This document shows, piece after piece, positions 46,895 to 54,991 of a DNA stretch of 64,000 nt. The notes below the pieces were generated by a model. It was not told the DNA's origin. It ran no database searches and worked only from the letters and a program-made list of their open reading frames with translations. A program made the position numbers and the translations under genes. The first letter of the stretch is position 1. Each line of letters starts with the position of its first letter. This DNA comes from Paracoccus tibetensis (GTDB lineage: Bacteria > Pseudomonadota > Alphaproteobacteria > Rhodobacterales > Rhodobacteraceae): positions 186,001 to 250,000 of the forward strand of contig NZ_FMVT01000004.1 of NCBI RefSeq assembly GCF_900102505.1, written 5' to 3'.

Positions 46895-47905
46895 ATGCTC
46901 CAGAAGACCCGCCCCTTCGCTGCACTCGCCGCCGCTGCGGCCCTTATCGCCGCCGTTGCCGGAGGCGCGCGCGCCGAAGGGCTGAGCTTCGCCCCGGCCC
47001 TGCGGGATGTTGCGACCGTCGTCCCGGCCAGCACCACCGCCCTGCGCCTGCCGGGCGCGGTGACGCTGCGGCCGGCCGTCACGCCGGTCTACCGGCGCTG
47101 GATGAGCCCCGAGATCCGCACCGCCTGGAACGCCGGCTTCCGGGGCCAGAACACGCGCATCGTGGTGGTGGACGATTTCACCAGCAGCGACCGCTTCTCG
47201 GGCAATTTCGGTGCGGGCGAGACCAACCGCCGCCACGGATACTGGGTGCGGCAGCAGGCCGGCATGATCGCCCCCGCGGCCGAGTTTCGCACGCTCGACT
47301 ACTACTCGAACGAGCGGGTGACGGCGCGGAGCACCGGCCTCACCGTCGTCAATCTCAGCTACGGGATCTTCGGCCGCCCCGGCATGCCCATCATCGAGAG
47401 CGAGCTTCCGCCGCAGGAACGGTCGATCATCCGCCACGCGCGCCTCGGCACGGCGGTCGTGGTGCAGGCGGCCGGAAATGACGGCGTCGCGGTCGGGACG
47501 ATGGAGCCGGGCGGAGATGTCGACTACCTCTCGCTCGCGCTGATCGGCAAGCAGTCCGCCATTTTCGTGGGCGCGCTGGACCGGAACGGGACCGTCACCA
47601 ACAAGGCGCGAATCGAGAGCTATTCGAACCGCGCGGGCGGACGGCGCGCCGTGCAGGACCGATTCCTCATGGTGGGGGTGCGGGACGACGTGACGGGCCT
47701 CGCCGGAACCTCCTTCGCCGCGCCGATCGTCAGCGGCTACGCGGCCGTTCTGGGCAGCAAGTTCCGCGGGGCATCGGCCACGCAGATCAGCAACCGGCTG
47801 CTGAACACCGCCCGCACCGACACGATCCGCAACTACCGCCGGGACGTGCATGGGCGCGGCGAGGCCAGCATCGGCCGTGCCATCGCGCCCTCGCGCATCG
47901 ACTGA
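46895..47905 (+). CDS. Secreted S8 (subtilisin-like) serine protease
   Basis: Exported protease of 336 residues. The signal peptide ends near residue 27 (VAGGARAEG). Catalytic residues: Asp93 or Asp94 in TRIVVVDDF, His114 in NRRHGYWV, and Ser273 in AGTSFAAPIVSGYAA; the oxyanion Asn is in VVQAAGNDG. There is no long propeptide and the His motif HGYWV differs from the usual HGTHV, so it is a divergent S8 member. The next gene follows 4 bases later and also codes for an exported protein, possibly its substrate, inhibitor or membrane partner. Confidence 0.85.
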   Translation: MLQKTRPFAALAAAAALIAAVAGGARAEGLSFAPALRDVATVVPASTTALRLPGAVTLRPAVTPVYRRWMSPEIRTAWNAGFRGQNTRIVVVDDFTSSDRFSGNFGAGETNRRHGYWVRQQAGMIAPAAEFRTLDYYSNERVTARSTGLTVVNLSYGIFGRPGMPIIESELPPQERSIIRHARLGTAVVVQAAGNDGVAVGTMEPGGDVDYLSLALIGKQSAIFVGALDRNGTVTNKARIESYSNRAGGRRAVQDRFLMVGVRDDVTGLAGTSFAAPIVSGYAAVLGSKFRGASATQISNRLLNTARTDTIRNYRRDVHGRGEASIGRAIAPSRID

Positions 47906-47909
47906 CGCG

Positions 47910-48512
47910 ATGGGCCGGCGGATGCCGCGGCCGCTCGGCGCGCTGCCGGCCCGGCTGGTGCTGGGCGCGGTGCTGGCCGCGGCGCCGGCGGTCCTGCCGC
48001 ATCCGGCTGCGGCCGAATTCCTCGACCACAGCCACCTTCTGGACCTCAGTGACGGCTCGGACCGGGCGGCCCGCGTCCGCACCGCCAGCCGCGGCGGCTA
48101 CGCGCTGTCGGACGGCCGCCCGATCCGCCTGCGCGACTGGTACGAGCCCGGACTGCCCGACCTGACGCTGCGCCTGATGACCGAGATGTCGGATGGCGTC
48201 GGCATCACCTGGGGCGTCTCGACCGGCGAGACGGGCCGGAAATACCGCATCGCCCCGGCCCTGCATCTGGGTTTCGTGCTGCAGGACGAGCTGTTCGAGA
48301 ACGCGCTGCTGACCTTCAGCGGCTCGGCCCTTCTGGGCGGCGATCTGACCGAACGCTCCTGCATGGGCGATTACGGCGAGTTCGGCGCGATGGCCGTCAA
48401 CTGCCGCCTGGCCGCGACCATCCTGCCGCCGGAGGAGACGCTGGACTACCTGCTCGACCGCAGCGGCTGGCACAGCAGCTGGCTGGCGGTGCAATTCGAA
48501 TACAAGTTCTGA
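47910..48512 (+). CDS. Hypothetical exported protein paired with the S8 protease
   Basis: Not recognised. 200 residues with an N-terminal signal-like segment (ALPARLVLGAVLAAAPAVLP) and a mature start near AEFLDHSHLL. Two cysteines (RSCMGDYGEF, AVNCRLAA) could form a disulphide. The C-terminus WLAVQFEYKF ends in an aromatic residue, and the alternating pattern (YRIAPALHLGFVLQDEL) suggests beta strands, so a small outer-membrane beta-barrel or surface protein is possible. It follows the S8 protease by 4 bases and ends just before tRNA-Gly. Confidence 0.65.
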   Translation: MGRRMPRPLGALPARLVLGAVLAAAPAVLPHPAAAEFLDHSHLLDLSDGSDRAARVRTASRGGYALSDGRPIRLRDWYEPGLPDLTLRLMTEMSDGVGITWGVSTGETGRKYRIAPALHLGFVLQDELFENALLTFSGSALLGGDLTERSCMGDYGEFGAMAVNCRLAATILPPEETLDYLLDRSGWHSSWLAVQFEYKF

Positions 48513-48526
48513 AAGGGGGAAGATGC

Positions 48527-48600
48527 TGGAGCGGGTGAAGGGAATCGAACCCTCGTCGTAAGCTTGGGAAGCTTCTGCTCTACCATTGAGCTACACCCGC
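48527..48600 (-). tRNA. tRNA-Gly (anticodon CCC)
   Basis: Minus-strand cloverleaf: acceptor GCGGGTG/CACCCGC, D-arm with AGCTCAATGGTAGAGC, anticodon loop TTCCCAA giving CCC, T-loop GGTTCGATTCC, and encoded CCA at 48527-48529. Confidence 0.95.
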
Positions 48601-48643
48601 GTGCGTTCCGACCTAGCGGATGGCGCGCAGAGCGTCAAGCGGC

Positions 48644-49066
48644 TCAGCGCAGCCCCATCTGCGCCAGCGCGGCGGCCACGGCTGGGGGCAGCGACGCCTC
48701 GGCCTCGCGCCCCTTGGGCAGGTCGGGTGGCGCGTCGGCCTGGTCCAGATAGCGCCAGCCCTGGAAGGGGCGGCGCGGGACGGCGGCGACCCGCACCAGG
48801 TCGCGGTCGAGAACGAGGCCGCAGCGCAGGATGCCGTCGCCCCCCTCGACGCGGTCCAGTCCGAGGATGCGCTGCCGGGCCAGCATCACCCCCTTGAAGA
48901 CCCAGTAGATCGAGCCGCCCTCCAGCAGCTCGGCCTCGCGCTTGGGCCACATCCGGGTGACGTGCAGCGCGGGGGCGGCGCCAAAGCGCTGCGCCTGCCA
49001 GGCGGCAAGGTCCTCGGGGCGCTCGGCGCCCACGCAGAGCTTCATCAGGTTCAGGATTTTCGTCAT
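48644..49066 (-). CDS. DUF1489 family protein
   Basis: Cytosolic protein of 140 residues, starting MTKILNLMKLCVGAERPEDL, a near-diagnostic opening for this alphaproteobacterial family; WPKREAELLEGGSIYWVFKG and ILGLDRVEGGDGILRCGLVL are also conserved-looking. Length equals the family norm. The frame is open 45 bases further upstream but those residues are not family-like. Function unknown. It is the gene after trigger factor, separated by the terminator at 49112-49139. Confidence 0.85.
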   Translation of the reverse strand: MTKILNLMKLCVGAERPEDLAAWQAQRFGAAPALHVTRMWPKREAELLEGGSIYWVFKGVMLARQRILGLDRVEGGDGILRCGLVLDRDLVRVAAVPRRPFQGWRYLDQADAPPDLPKGREAEASLPPAVAAALAQMGLR

Positions 49067-49111
49067 CGGCACCCACCTAATGCCGGGCCGGCCCGGCATC
49101 AAGCCGCGCAT

Positions 49112-49139
49112 GAAAAAGGGGCCGCGATGTCGCGGCCCC
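49112..49139 (-). terminator. Rho-independent terminator of tig
   Basis: On the minus strand the stem GGGGCCGCG / CGCGGCCCC with a 4-base loop is followed by TTTTT. It lies 24 bases past the tig stop codon and before the DUF1489 gene. Confidence 0.85.
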
Positions 49140-49162
49140 TGTCGTCGATCGGAAGCGGGCGA

Positions 49163-50497
49163 TCAGAGCTCGTCGAGCTTCTCGACCGCCTTCTCCAGCT
49201 CTTCCTTAGTCACGGTCTTTTCCTCGACCTTCGCCTGCGCGGCGATGTGGTCGATGACCTTGTCCTCGAAGATCGGCGCGCGGAGCTGCTGCTGGGCGCC
49301 CTGGTTCTGCTGGATGAACTCGAAGAACTGCCGCTCCTGGCCCGGATACTGGCGAGCGGCGCGCAGGACGGCCTGCGTCATCTCCTGGTCGGTCACCGTC
49401 ACCTCGGCCTTCTGGCCGATCTCGGCCAGCAGCAGGCCAAGGCGCACGCGGCGCTCGGCCAGCTTCTTGTGCTCGTCCGTCGGCTCGATATTGCCGTGGT
49501 TGTGGTCGTGAACCTCGGGGTTCTCCTCGTGCCACAGCTGGTGCGCGATCTGGCTGGCCTCGGCCTCGACCAGGGCATCGGGCAGGTCGAACTTCACCTT
49601 CTCGTCCAGCTGGTCGAGGAGGCTGCGCTTCATCACCTGGCGCGCGGCGCCGGCATATTCCTGCTCGAGACGGTCCGAGATCTGCTTCTTCAGACCGTCC
49701 AGGTCCTCGGCGCCGAACTTCTTGGCCAGCTCGTCGTCAATCTCGGCGGCCTTCGGCGCCTTCACGGCCTTGACCTTGCACTCGAAGGTCGCGGCCTTGC
49801 CGGCCAGGTGCGGGGCGCCGTATTCCTCGGGGAAGTTCACCTCGACCTTGATCTCGTCATCGGCCTTGGCGCCGACCAGCTGGTCCTCGAAGCCGGGGAT
49901 GAAGCTGTTCGAGCCCAGGACCAGCGGGTAGTCCTCTGCCTCGCCACCCTCGAAGGCCTCGCCGTCGACGAAGCCCTTGAAGTCGATCACGACCTGGTCA
50001 CCGTCCTTGGCCTTGGAGCCCTTGCGGCGGTCTTCGAAGCTCTGCGCCGACTTCGCCAGGTTCTCCAGCGCCTCGGTCACGGCGGCTTCCTCGGCCGGGA
50101 CGGTCAGTTTCTCGAGGCTCAGCTCGGACAGGTCGATCTCGGGGATCGGCGGCAGCGCCTCGTAGGAGACGTTGACGACGACGTCATCGCCCTCTTTCCA
50201 GGTCTCGCCGTTCTCCATCTCGACCTTGGGCTGCAGGGCCGGGCGATCGCCCGACTCCTCCAGATGCTTGCGCAGCGCGCCGTCGATGGCGTCCTGCATC
50301 GCATCGCCCATGATCCGCTGGCCGAACTGCTTCTTCAGCATCGCCATCGGGACCTTGCCCTTGCGGAAGCCCTTCATCTCGACCTCGGGCTGCGCCTCTT
50401 TCAGCTTGGCATCGACCGTGGCGGCCAGATCCGCGGCGGGCAGGGTGAACTGGTAGCCCCGCTTCAGACCTTCGTTCCGGGTTTCCTTGACCTGCAT
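49163..50497 (-). CDS. tig: Trigger factor, ribosome-associated chaperone and prolyl isomerase
   Basis: Ribosome-bound chaperone of 444 residues. The ribosome-binding signature is GFRKGKVP at about residues 43-50; the FKBP-type domain runs from about 150 to 240 ([33 protein letters not shown]), and the long helical C-terminal arms follow, with a His-rich patch (EVHDHNHGN). Two further in-frame ATGs lie upstream (50500, 50509); [15 protein letters not shown] is the conserved start and GAGGA is spaced well for it. Monocistronic by its terminator. Confidence 0.93.
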   Translation of the reverse strand: MQVKETRNEGLKRGYQFTLPAADLAATVDAKLKEAQPEVEMKGFRKGKVPMAMLKKQFGQRIMGDAMQDAIDGALRKHLEESGDRPALQPKVEMENGETWKEGDDVVVNVSYEALPPIPEIDLSELSLEKLTVPAEEAAVTEALENLAKSAQSFEDRRKGSKAKDGDQVVIDFKGFVDGEAFEGGEAEDYPLVLGSNSFIPGFEDQLVGAKADDEIKVEVNFPEEYGAPHLAGKAATFECKVKAVKAPKAAEIDDELAKKFGAEDLDGLKKQISDRLEQEYAGAARQVMKRSLLDQLDEKVKFDLPDALVEAEASQIAHQLWHEENPEVHDHNHGNIEPTDEHKKLAERRVRLGLLLAEIGQKAEVTVTDQEMTQAVLRAARQYPGQERQFFEFIQQNQGAQQQLRAPIFEDKVIDHIAAQAKVEEKTVTKEELEKAVEKLDEL

Positions 50498-50610
50498 CAT
50501 CGTCCTCATAGCAAGAAGGGCCGCCGATGGTCGGCGGCCTGAAAATTTCCCCGGTTCTAGTCGCCGGGCGCCCGCCCTGCAAGCAGATAGACGGCGCGCC
50601 CCTTGGCGGC

Positions 50611-51381
50611 TCAGTGCCGGGGTCGGGCCATGACGCGGTGCAGCTCTGCTGTCATGCCGTCGGTCATCAGATGCGTGCCGGCCTGCATCGCCTTGCCCTT
50701 CCAGCCGCTGACCACCTCGGCCTTGCCCTTCATCATGGCGCGGTAGCCGGCGCCGGCGACGGTCATGGGATCGTCCTTCGGTCCCTGCCCCATCAGCGTC
50801 TTGTCCATGCCCGAGCGCGGGAAGAAAGGCGTGTCCACCGGCCCCGGCGCGAGGTTGGTGACGGTGACGCCCGTGCCCATCACCTCGTGGTGCAGCGCGC
50901 GGGCGAGCATGTTCACATAGGCCTTGCTGGCGTTGTAGACCGCTTGGTTCGGCCCCGGCATCCGACCCGCGATCGAGCCTGTCATCAGGATGCGGCCATG
51001 CCCGCGCGCCAGCATCCGGCGCAGGATGCGGTGGACGAGGACCGTGGTGCCAACAACGTTGGTGCCGACAAGATTCACGATGTCCACCTCGTCCTGATCG
51101 GCGAAATGGCCGACGCGGCCGTGCCCGGCATTGGCAAAGAGGAGGTCCGGGCAGCGGCCGCCAAGAGCGGTCATCAGCTTGTCGATCCCGTCCTCGTCGG
51201 ACAGGTCGGCGTGCAGCGTCTCGACCTGCACGCCGGTCATCTCCAGCGCCTCGGGATGCTCGATTTCGCTGCTCTGCGAGACCAGCAGCAGGTCATGCCC
51301 GTCCGAGGCCGCGATCTGCGCAAGGCAGCGGCCGATGCCGCTGGAAGCGCCGGTCACCAGCGCGAGCTTGTCATGGGCCAT
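50611..51381 (-). CDS. Short-chain dehydrogenase/reductase
   Basis: Classical SDR of 256 residues. The cofactor motif TGASSGIGR is at about residues 10-18, NAGHG at about 85, catalytic Ser in TGSIAGR, and YNASK (YxxxK) at about 153-157. The adenine-pocket residues [11 protein letters not shown] lack the acidic residue usual for NAD, so NADP is more likely. Substrate unknown. It lies 82 bases downstream of the HIRAN/catalase pair. Confidence 0.88.
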   Translation of the reverse strand: MAHDKLALVTGASSGIGRCLAQIAASDGHDLLLVSQSSEIEHPEALEMTGVQVETLHADLSDEDGIDKLMTALGGRCPDLLFANAGHGRVGHFADQDEVDIVNLVGTNVVGTTVLVHRILRRMLARGHGRILMTGSIAGRMPGPNQAVYNASKAYVNMLARALHHEVMGTGVTVTNLAPGPVDTPFFPRSGMDKTLMGQGPKDDPMTVAGAGYRAMMKGKAEVVSGWKGKAMQAGTHLMTDGMTAELHRVMARPRH

Positions 51382-51463
51382 GCTGGCCTCCGTTCTTGGG
51401 AATGGGATGTGGGCGCCGCGCCGGGGAAGCCGGCGCGGCGCGAGGATCAGCCGCAGGCGCGGA

Positions 51464-51826
51464 TCAGCCGAGGGTCAGGAAGACCCGCAGGCGGCCGCCG
51501 GGTGCGGCTTCGGCATGGGCCGGAGCGCCTTGGTCCATCAGCCGGGACAGCACAGCCGCGCGCGCCGGCGGCACGACGCCGACCCGCTGGCCGGCCTCGG
51601 TCTCGACGGCGATGGCGGCGGGATCGAAGGCGCGCGACGGATCGCGCCGCAGCACCAGGCGCTGGCCCGGCGTCGGGCGGAAGCTGCGGTCCGGGTTGGC
51701 GAGATGCGTGGTCAGCACCTCGACCGGCTCGGCCCGCCCCCGCGCGAGCGCGGCACTCGGCAGGACAGCGGCGGCGGGAACCCCCGCCAGCGCCAGCGTG
51801 CCGAGGACCTGCCGCCGCCCGATCAT
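51464..51826 (-). CDS. Tat-exported HIRAN-domain protein
   Basis: Small protein of 120 residues. The N-terminus MIGRRQVLGTLALAGVPAAA is a twin-arginine signal (R-R-x-x-L). The mature domain reads QRLVLRRDPSRAFDPAAIAV then GQRVGVVPPARAAVLSRLMD, the HIRAN pattern (FDxxAIAV and GxVP). HIRAN domains are best known fused to helicases and nucleases, but stand-alone exported copies exist in alphaproteobacteria. Its start overlaps the catalase stop by 4 bases (ATGA), so it is made together with the catalase. Its function is unknown. Confidence 0.75.
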   Translation of the reverse strand: MIGRRQVLGTLALAGVPAAAVLPSAALARGRAEPVEVLTTHLANPDRSFRPTPGQRLVLRRDPSRAFDPAAIAVETEAGQRVGVVPPARAAVLSRLMDQGAPAHAEAAPGGRLRVFLTLG

Positions 51827-52650
51827 TCCATCTGCTCGGACTGGGCGCCGCTGTTGGGACGCGCGGAACCAAGGTCCGGCTCCTCACCCATCGGCTCATG
51901 CGCGCGGGTGGTGAACTCGCCCTTGCCGTCGATCGAGGTGCCTTCGGACCAGCGACCTGCGACCGGCTCGGAGCCGTCGGCCTGGAAGCCCAGGAAGGCG
52001 TAGTTGAAGTCCTGGTTCTCTTCCTCCTGCGGGAAGCTGTTGGGGATCGGGAAGACGCCCTCGGCGCCGCCCAGCTCTTCCAGCGCGGCCAGGAACTGGT
52101 TCTGGTGCATGGTGTCGCGGGCGATCAGGAAGGCCAGCATCTCGCGCATGCCGGGATCGGTCGTCATGTTGTAGAGCCGCACAGCCAGGATGCGGCCGGT
52201 CGACTCGGCGGTGACGTTGGCGTGCATGTCGGCGGCGATGTTGCCGCTGGCATAGATGTGGGACATGTTGAAGGGCACGCCGTCGCTGTCGATCGGCATG
52301 GCCGAGAGGCCGGCGGACAGCAGGTTCTTCAGGTTGATCCCGCCGAGGATCGCGCCCGCGACCGGATCGGCGGCAGCCTCTTCCTGCATGGACAGCGGCG
52401 CCCCTTCCAGGTTCATCGCGACGGCCGTGGCCAGCATCTCGATATGACCCAGTTCCTCGGCCGCGGTGTTCATCAGCAATTCGCGGAAGCGCGCGTCGCC
52501 CCGGGCGCCGCAGGCTTGGAAGAAGTACTGCATCGCGACGCGGATCTCGCCCTCGACGCCGCCGATGGCCTGCTGAAGGGCACGGGCGAAGAGCGGGTCG
52601 GGGGTCTCGACGCGCACGGGGAATTGCAGTCGGTTGTCGACATAGAACAT
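51823..52650 (-). CDS. Manganese catalase
   Basis: Di-manganese (non-heme) catalase that breaks down hydrogen peroxide, 275 residues. Metal ligands in the four-helix bundle are visible: Glu35 (EGEIRVAMQYFFQ), Glu66 and His69 (EELGHIEML), Glu149 (VTAESTGR) and His182 (ARDTMHQNQF), matching the family's E-EH-E-H series. The C-terminus is an acidic extended tail. No signal peptide, so cytoplasmic, unlike the Tat-exported partner encoded next. The upstream 132 bases hold its promoter and a large hairpin. Confidence 0.93.
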   Translation of the reverse strand: MFYVDNRLQFPVRVETPDPLFARALQQAIGGVEGEIRVAMQYFFQACGARGDARFRELLMNTAAEELGHIEMLATAVAMNLEGAPLSMQEEAAADPVAGAILGGINLKNLLSAGLSAMPIDSDGVPFNMSHIYASGNIAADMHANVTAESTGRILAVRLYNMTTDPGMREMLAFLIARDTMHQNQFLAALEELGGAEGVFPIPNSFPQEEENQDFNYAFLGFQADGSEPVAGRWSEGTSIDGKGEFTTRAHEPMGEEPDLGSARPNSGAQSEQME

Positions 52651-52739
52651 GGAAGGATGCCTCCGGGGTTTGGCTGTGACCGAGTTGCCTCGTCGGCGCT
52701 CTGAACCGCGATAGACCTGCTATGTTCCCGACGCTTGAC

Positions 52740-52783
52740 AGCAGGCGGATGTCCGGCGGTTGCCCGCCGGACATCCGCCTGCT
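52740..52783. repeat. 20-bp perfect inverted repeat (hairpin) after the dehydrogenase operon
   Basis: Arms 52740-52759 and 52764-52783 are exact reverse complements over 20 bases, separated by TTGC. The right arm's last base is the first base of the dehydrogenase stop codon (minus strand). No T-run follows on either strand, so it is not a textbook terminator, though it may stop or stabilise the transcript. Confidence 0.8.
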
Positions 52784-53808
52784 CAGAGGCCGGCCTTGCG
52801 GTAGATCGCGTCCAGCACCTCGGCCAGCGCCGTCAGCCGCTCGGCCTCGGGGTCGAACCCGGCCCCGCCTGCAAGGCGGTGGGCCCAGTCCACGGCGGCG
52901 CGCCCGCCCCAATCGTCCGGCGGCGCGGCGATCTGGCGCCGGCTCGTGCCGTCATGGCGCCAGGCGCCGAAGTCGAAGAACGAGCCGTCGATATTGGCCA
53001 CGCGCCCGCCGGCGGCAGTGCCATGCGCCTCCATCCCGATCACCGCGTCCTGCCCCGCCGGCAGGTTCCACGAGCAGGCGAGGCGGATCACCGTCCCGTC
53101 CGCGGTCTCGAGCGTGGCCGAGACGTAATCCTCGACCTCGTGGCGCGGGTCCTCCAGCGGGCGGCCGCCGCGGCGGGCATGGGCGGCGACGACCTCGATG
53201 CCGGTCGGCTCGAGGCACCAGAGCGCCATGTCCACCAGATGGATGCCGAGGTCGATCAGGCAGCCGCCCCCGGACAGGGCGCGGTCGCGGAACCACGGCT
53301 TGTCGGGGCCATAGGCATTGTGGAAGGTCAGGTCGAGCGCGTGGACAGCGCCCAGCTCGCCGCCGCGGATCTGCTCGCGCAGGGCGATGAAGGCCGCGGC
53401 ATGGCGATAGCTGAGATCGGTGGCCAGCAGCCGGTCCGCCGTCCGCGCCGCCTCGACCACCGCCCCCGTCTCGGCGCCGCTGCGGCCAAGGGGCTTCTGG
53501 CAGAAGACCGCCGCCCCCGCCTGAAGCGCCGCGATCGATTGCCCGGCATGCAGGGCCGAGGGCGTGGCGATCACCACCCCGTCCGGCTGCGTCTCCAGCA
53601 CCGCCTCCAGCGCGTGACCGGTCGCCGCGCCCGGCACGAGGCTGGCCGCCGCCTCGACCGAGGACGGGTCGGGATCGGCCAGCGCGACGATCTCGATCCC
53701 GCCGGCCTCGGCCATCGCCTGCATCCGGTGACGCCCAATCCAGCCGAGGCCAAGGAACCCGATGCGGGGGCGGTCCAGCGCCGCCTGCGGCTTCGCCATC
53801 AGCTGCAT
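52783..53808 (-). CDS. Gfo/Idh/MocA family oxidoreductase
   Basis: NAD(P)-dependent dehydrogenase of 341 residues. The Rossmann motif GFLGLGWIGRHRM is at about residues 17-29, the catalytic lysine in FCQKPLGRSG near 103, and GGGCLIDLGIHLVDMALW carries the GxHxxD-type motif. ATG at 53808 overlaps the preceding dehydrogenase gene by 10 bases; the internal ATG at 53799 (MAKPQAAL) gives a one-base TGATG overlap and is equally possible. It forms a two-gene operon divergent from the glycan operon and may make or modify a sugar for it. Confidence 0.88.
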   Translation of the reverse strand: MQLMAKPQAALDRPRIGFLGLGWIGRHRMQAMAEAGGIEIVALADPDPSSVEAAASLVPGAATGHALEAVLETQPDGVVIATPSALHAGQSIAALQAGAAVFCQKPLGRSGAETGAVVEAARTADRLLATDLSYRHAAAFIALREQIRGGELGAVHALDLTFHNAYGPDKPWFRDRALSGGGCLIDLGIHLVDMALWCLEPTGIEVVAAHARRGGRPLEDPRHEVEDYVSATLETADGTVIRLACSWNLPAGQDAVIGMEAHGTAAGGRVANIDGSFFDFGAWRHDGTSRRQIAAPPDDWGGRAAVDWAHRLAGGAGFDPEAERLTALAEVLDAIYRKAGL

Positions 53809-54809
53809 GAGATCAGCGCCTTCACGAAATTGCCCGGCTTGTCGCGGGTGGCGTCCAGCGCGGCGCCCAGCTCCTCTAGCGGGAAGACCTGAGAATAGAG
53901 CGGACTAGGGTCCAGTCGGCCCGCGGCGATGGCGGCGACCGCCTCGCGCATGCCGCGGCGCACGACCTCGGGGTCGCGCTCATGGGCGTTGATCACGTCC
54001 ATGCCTTTCCAGTTCCACATCTGCATGTTGACCTGCCGCGGCCCGTCCTGGTGATAGCCGCCGATCACCAGCCGGCCCCCGTCGCGCACCAGCTCGGCGG
54101 CCAGGTCCAGCGGCCATTGCTTGCCGACGACCTCGATCACCACGTCGCAGAGCTTCTCGCCGGTCAGGCGCTTGACGTCCTCGATGATCCGCCAGTGATC
54201 GTCCATCACGACCGTCTCGGCCGCGCCCATGCGGCGCGCCAGCTCCAGCGAGCTCTCCCGACGCGAGATCGCGATGACCCGCGCCCCGGCATCCGCCGCC
54301 TGCCGCACCAGAAGCGCGCCCAGGAAACCGATGCCGATGACCGCCACCGTGTCGCCCGGCCGCACCGCGCTGCGGTGGAAGACGTTGATGGCGCAGCCCA
54401 AGGGCTCGGCCGGGACCGGCTGGCCGTCCAGCTCGCGCGGCAGCGGGATCACGTCGGCGGCGGGAACGCAGTCATGGGTGGCAAAGCCGTGCTGGCCCGC
54501 GAAGGCGACGCGCTGGCCGAGGCTGACGCCCTCGACACCCTCGCCGAGCGCGTCGATGCGGCCCCACCCCTCGTGGCCGAGCGCGCCGGGCGCCAGCGGG
54601 AATTCCAGCCAGTCCGGCCCGGCCCAAGGCCCCAGGTTCGAGGCGCAGACGCCGCAGCCCTCGAGCGCGATCCGCACCTGCCCCGGGCCGGGGCTGCAAG
54701 GGGCGGTCGGCACGATCTGCACCTTACCCGGCGCCACGATCCGGGCCGCGCGCGGCCCCTGTCGCATGGCAAGATCCTGCGGCCAAGCGGTCGGGCTGGC
54801 ATCGTTCAT
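53799..54809 (-). CDS. Zinc-type alcohol dehydrogenase-like (MDR) oxidoreductase
   Basis: Medium-chain dehydrogenase of 336 residues. The N-terminal GroES-like domain has GCGVCASNLGPW (catalytic-site Cys) and GALGHEGWGRID (GHE); the cofactor domain has VAVIGIGFLGALLVRQAADA. The four-cysteine structural zinc lobe is absent. The frame is open to 54998; MNDASPTAWPQD at 54809 with GGAGAC upstream was chosen. Similar enzymes act on threonine, sorbitol or sugar-like substrates; the pairing with a Gfo/Idh/MocA enzyme suggests a sugar. Confidence 0.85.
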   Translation of the reverse strand: MNDASPTAWPQDLAMRQGPRAARIVAPGKVQIVPTAPCSPGPGQVRIALEGCGVCASNLGPWAGPDWLEFPLAPGALGHEGWGRIDALGEGVEGVSLGQRVAFAGQHGFATHDCVPAADVIPLPRELDGQPVPAEPLGCAINVFHRSAVRPGDTVAVIGIGFLGALLVRQAADAGARVIAISRRESSLELARRMGAAETVVMDDHWRIIEDVKRLTGEKLCDVVIEVVGKQWPLDLAAELVRDGGRLVIGGYHQDGPRQVNMQMWNWKGMDVINAHERDPEVVRRGMREAVAAIAAGRLDPSPLYSQVFPLEELGAALDATRDKPGNFVKALISCS

Positions 54810-54861
54810 CGACTGTCTCCGGCTGTTTTTTGCTAATGTTTCAGGCCCTGAACAAGAAGCT

Positions 54862-54916
54862 GGAACAAATGTTCCCGACGCAGGTTCAGCGGCCCGGATG
54901 ATGTCAAAGATGACAT
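54862..54916. promoter_or_regulatory. Candidate operators in the divergent promoter region
   Basis: Two dyads lie between the divergent dehydrogenase and epimerase genes: GGAACAAATGTTCC (54862-54875; 6-bp arms, 2-base centre) and ATGTCA-AAGA-TGACAT (54901-54916). The first resembles LacI/Crp-size palindromes. They are candidate regulator sites; no regulator is assigned. Confidence 0.4.
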
Positions 54917-54991
54917 TGAAGAAGCGGGACCGGCCGGGGCGCGGCACGGCCGCGCGGGCCGCGGGTCCATCATGAAGGGGAAAGGGGACAG

